From Clostridia bacterium (GTDB lineage Bacteria; Bacillota; Clostridia; Lachnospirales; WQUN01), in assembly GCA_025997155.1 (NCBI GenBank), contig BNUF01000042.1, positions 1-17,028 on the forward strand: a DNA stretch of 17,028 nucleotides, in the 5' to 3' direction. The notes below the pieces were generated by a model. It did not search any database, was not told the origin of the DNA, and worked only from the letters and a program-made list of their open reading frames with translations. Positions 16,015-17,028 of the stretch are shown piece by piece; the stretch's first letter is position 1; every line of letters begins with the position of its first letter. The translations under genes were made by a program, and so were the position numbers.

Positions 16015-16782
16015 TTATGAGTAAAAATTATGCTGTCCGATTGCGAAAATAAAATTTCTGTTGCGGCTAACCCACGACGATTTAGCGATTGCGGGGTTGA
16101 CAAAAAACAACGCGTCGGCGGCGTTGTTTTTGCCCCCGAGAGCTTCCGCCGCCGCAAGGTAACTGTCGTCCGACGGTTCGTTATAAATCGCGCCGTTTAT
16201 CGTCGGGGTAAACTGCACGCCCGATTTTTTATCAAATATAACCTCTTTTATTGTGTCTGGATAGTACGGATACCGCGTCCTGTTCAGAATTACGTTAGCG
16301 ACGGCAAGTTTCGACTGATAGTCCTCTCCCCGCGCCTCGGCGTGAACGATTTTCGCGAGCCAGTCCGCGTCCTCTTTCGCGTACCCCCCAGACTTCGCGC
16401 AAACCCGCGCAATCGTCCGCGCCTCCGCCAGTTCTCCGCGTTTCTCGACAACGACGACAGAGTGATACTCCTTCACGTCAACATCAAAAATATTCTCCAA
16501 ATCCGTACTCTTTATCATCGCTTTGTTGTTTTCCAGAATTATTTTCGGGGTTCGCAAAGTGTTCCCTTGCGAAAGCGTGACTGCCTTTGTCGAATTATCC
16601 CAGTCAACACGCGCCCCCAGATTTTTCCCGATATCCCGCAAAGGCAGATACAGGTCGCCGCCTTTTTTTGCGCAATCCGACTCCATAATCACACTTACGG
16701 GCATATCCGCCGCAAAAATCGGCTTGACCTGAAAAAATAACGCAAACACCGCGAACAAAAGCGCGTATACAAATTTTGACAT
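16015..16782 (-). CDS. Secreted SleB/CwlJ-type cell-wall hydrolase
   Basis: 255 residues. A cleavable signal peptide (1-24, ending IFA-AD) is followed by a copper-amine-oxidase N-terminal-like domain (about 43-110; LYLPLRDIGKNLGARVDW), a small domain often seen on clostridial wall enzymes and not an oxidase. From about 138 comes a SleB-type hydrolase domain with WLAKIVHAEARGEDYQSK (likely catalytic Glu149), then VANVILNRT, VQFTP and ALFFVNP. Such enzymes are lytic transglycosylases; SleB and CwlJ degrade spore cortex during germination, but related copies act in vegetative wall turnover. GGAGAG lies 6 bases before the ATG. The gene is separated from the downstream unknown gene by 69 bases with no evident terminator. 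Confidence 0.92.
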   Translation of the reverse strand: MSKFVYALLFAVFALFFQVKPIFAADMPVSVIMESDCAKKGGDLYLPLRDIGKNLGARVDWDNSTKAVTLSQGNTLRTPKIILENNKAMIKSTDLENIFDVDVKEYHSVVVVEKRGELAEARTIARVCAKSGGYAKEDADWLAKIVHAEARGEDYQSKLAVANVILNRTRYPYYPDTIKEVIFDKKSGVQFTPTINGAIYNEPSDDSYLAAAEALGGKNNAADALFFVNPAIAKSSWVSRNRNFIFAIGQHNFYS

Positions 16783-16798
16783 AACATCTCTCCTGCGA

Positions 16799-16841
16799 TA
16801 TAAATTTTATAAGAATTTTTTCCAATTCTATAAAATTTATA
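16799..16841. promoter_or_regulatory. AT-rich palindrome between two minus-strand genes
   Basis: TATAAATTTTATA (16799-16811) pairs perfectly with TATAAAATTTATA (16829-16841). GAATT (16813-16817) pairs with AATTC (16824-16828) inside, after a one-base bulge. It lies 17 bases upstream of the SleB-type gene. It could be an operator or a weak terminator. On the minus strand TTGGAA, 17 bases, TATATC within it could act as a poor promoter. Confidence 0.5.
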
Positions 16842-16852
16842 CAAAGAGAGGT

Positions 16853-17028
16853 TTAGTCCTCCGACAAATCCTCAAATTCCGATTCGTCAAAATCCTCGTC
16901 AATCTCGTCCGGTTCGGGTTCTTCCTCTTTGATTGAGCTCGGAAGCTCGGTTTCCTCGTTCTTAGCCGCCTTCTTCTTCGACGGTTTTTTCTTAGGTGCT
17001 TTATCGTCCGGAACTTCCTCCGCCGTTT
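16853..17028 (-). CDS. C-terminal end of an acidic/basic low-complexity protein (partial)
   Basis: 57 codons to a TAA at 16853, running off the right edge, so there is no start in view. The segment begins with a basic patch (DDKAPKKKPSKKKAAKNE) and ends strongly acidic (EEEPEPDEIDEDFDESEFED then LSED). The other five frames read as Ser-rich or broken sequence, supporting this one. Such tails are appended to many bacterial proteins and do not identify the family. The gene precedes the SleB-type hydrolase on the same strand, with the AT-rich palindrome between them. Confidence 0.7.
   Translation of the reverse strand, partial: TAEEVPDDKAPKKKPSKKKAAKNEETELPSSIKEEEPEPDEIDEDFDESEFEDLSED

Overview
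The window looks like chromosomal DNA of an uncultured, probably spore-forming, Clostridia-type Firmicute. The reasons are the F-type ATP synthase genes, the order yicC-remA-gmk-rpoZ-priA-def-fmt that is typical of Firmicutes, a SleB/CwlJ-type cell-wall hydrolase, AGGAGG-type ribosome binding sites, and AT-rich promoters between genes of moderate GC. No tRNA, rRNA, CRISPR array, insertion sequence or prophage was seen.

Layout. (1) 1-2300, plus strand: the end of an ATP synthase operon, with the 3' part of atpG, then atpD and atpC, closed by a strong GC-rich hairpin terminator. The first 75 bases are an exact inverted copy of the atpG/atpD junction, which suggests a contig-end artefact or a local inversion. 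(2) 2301-2953: about 650 bases with little coding content. They hold a possible small membrane protein, an orphan plus-strand promoter and three closely spaced hairpins. (3) 2954-12587, minus strand: one tight operon reading yicC, remA, gmk, rpoZ, priA, def, fmt, radC, addB, driven by a near-consensus sigma-A promoter. Stop and start codons overlap or lie a few bases apart at almost every junction. (4) 12600-12780: the 5' end of a small plus-strand gene with an excellent ribosome binding site. It appears cut off just where pyrC ends. (5) 12787-17028, minus strand: an acidic/basic protein tail running off the window, a secreted SleB-type hydrolase, an unrecognised soluble protein, a membrane-anchored protein of tandem Ig-like modules, and dihydroorotase (pyrC). 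The last three genes are translationally coupled.

The large minus-strand operon joins housekeeping functions: RNA polymerase omega, nucleotide supply (Gmk), replication restart (PriA), N-terminal formyl chemistry (Def, Fmt) and recombination or repair (RadC, AddB). It differs from the usual Firmicute arrangement in lacking coaBC between rpoZ and priA, and in carrying radC-addB where rsmB would normally follow fmt.

No clearly new defence or mobile system was found. The items most worth a second look are the omega subunit with a very acidic C-terminal tail that also holds the priA start, the truncated small gene at the pyrC end, the hairpin-rich spacer after addB, the coupled Ig-like/unknown/pyrC group, and the inverted repeat at the window start.
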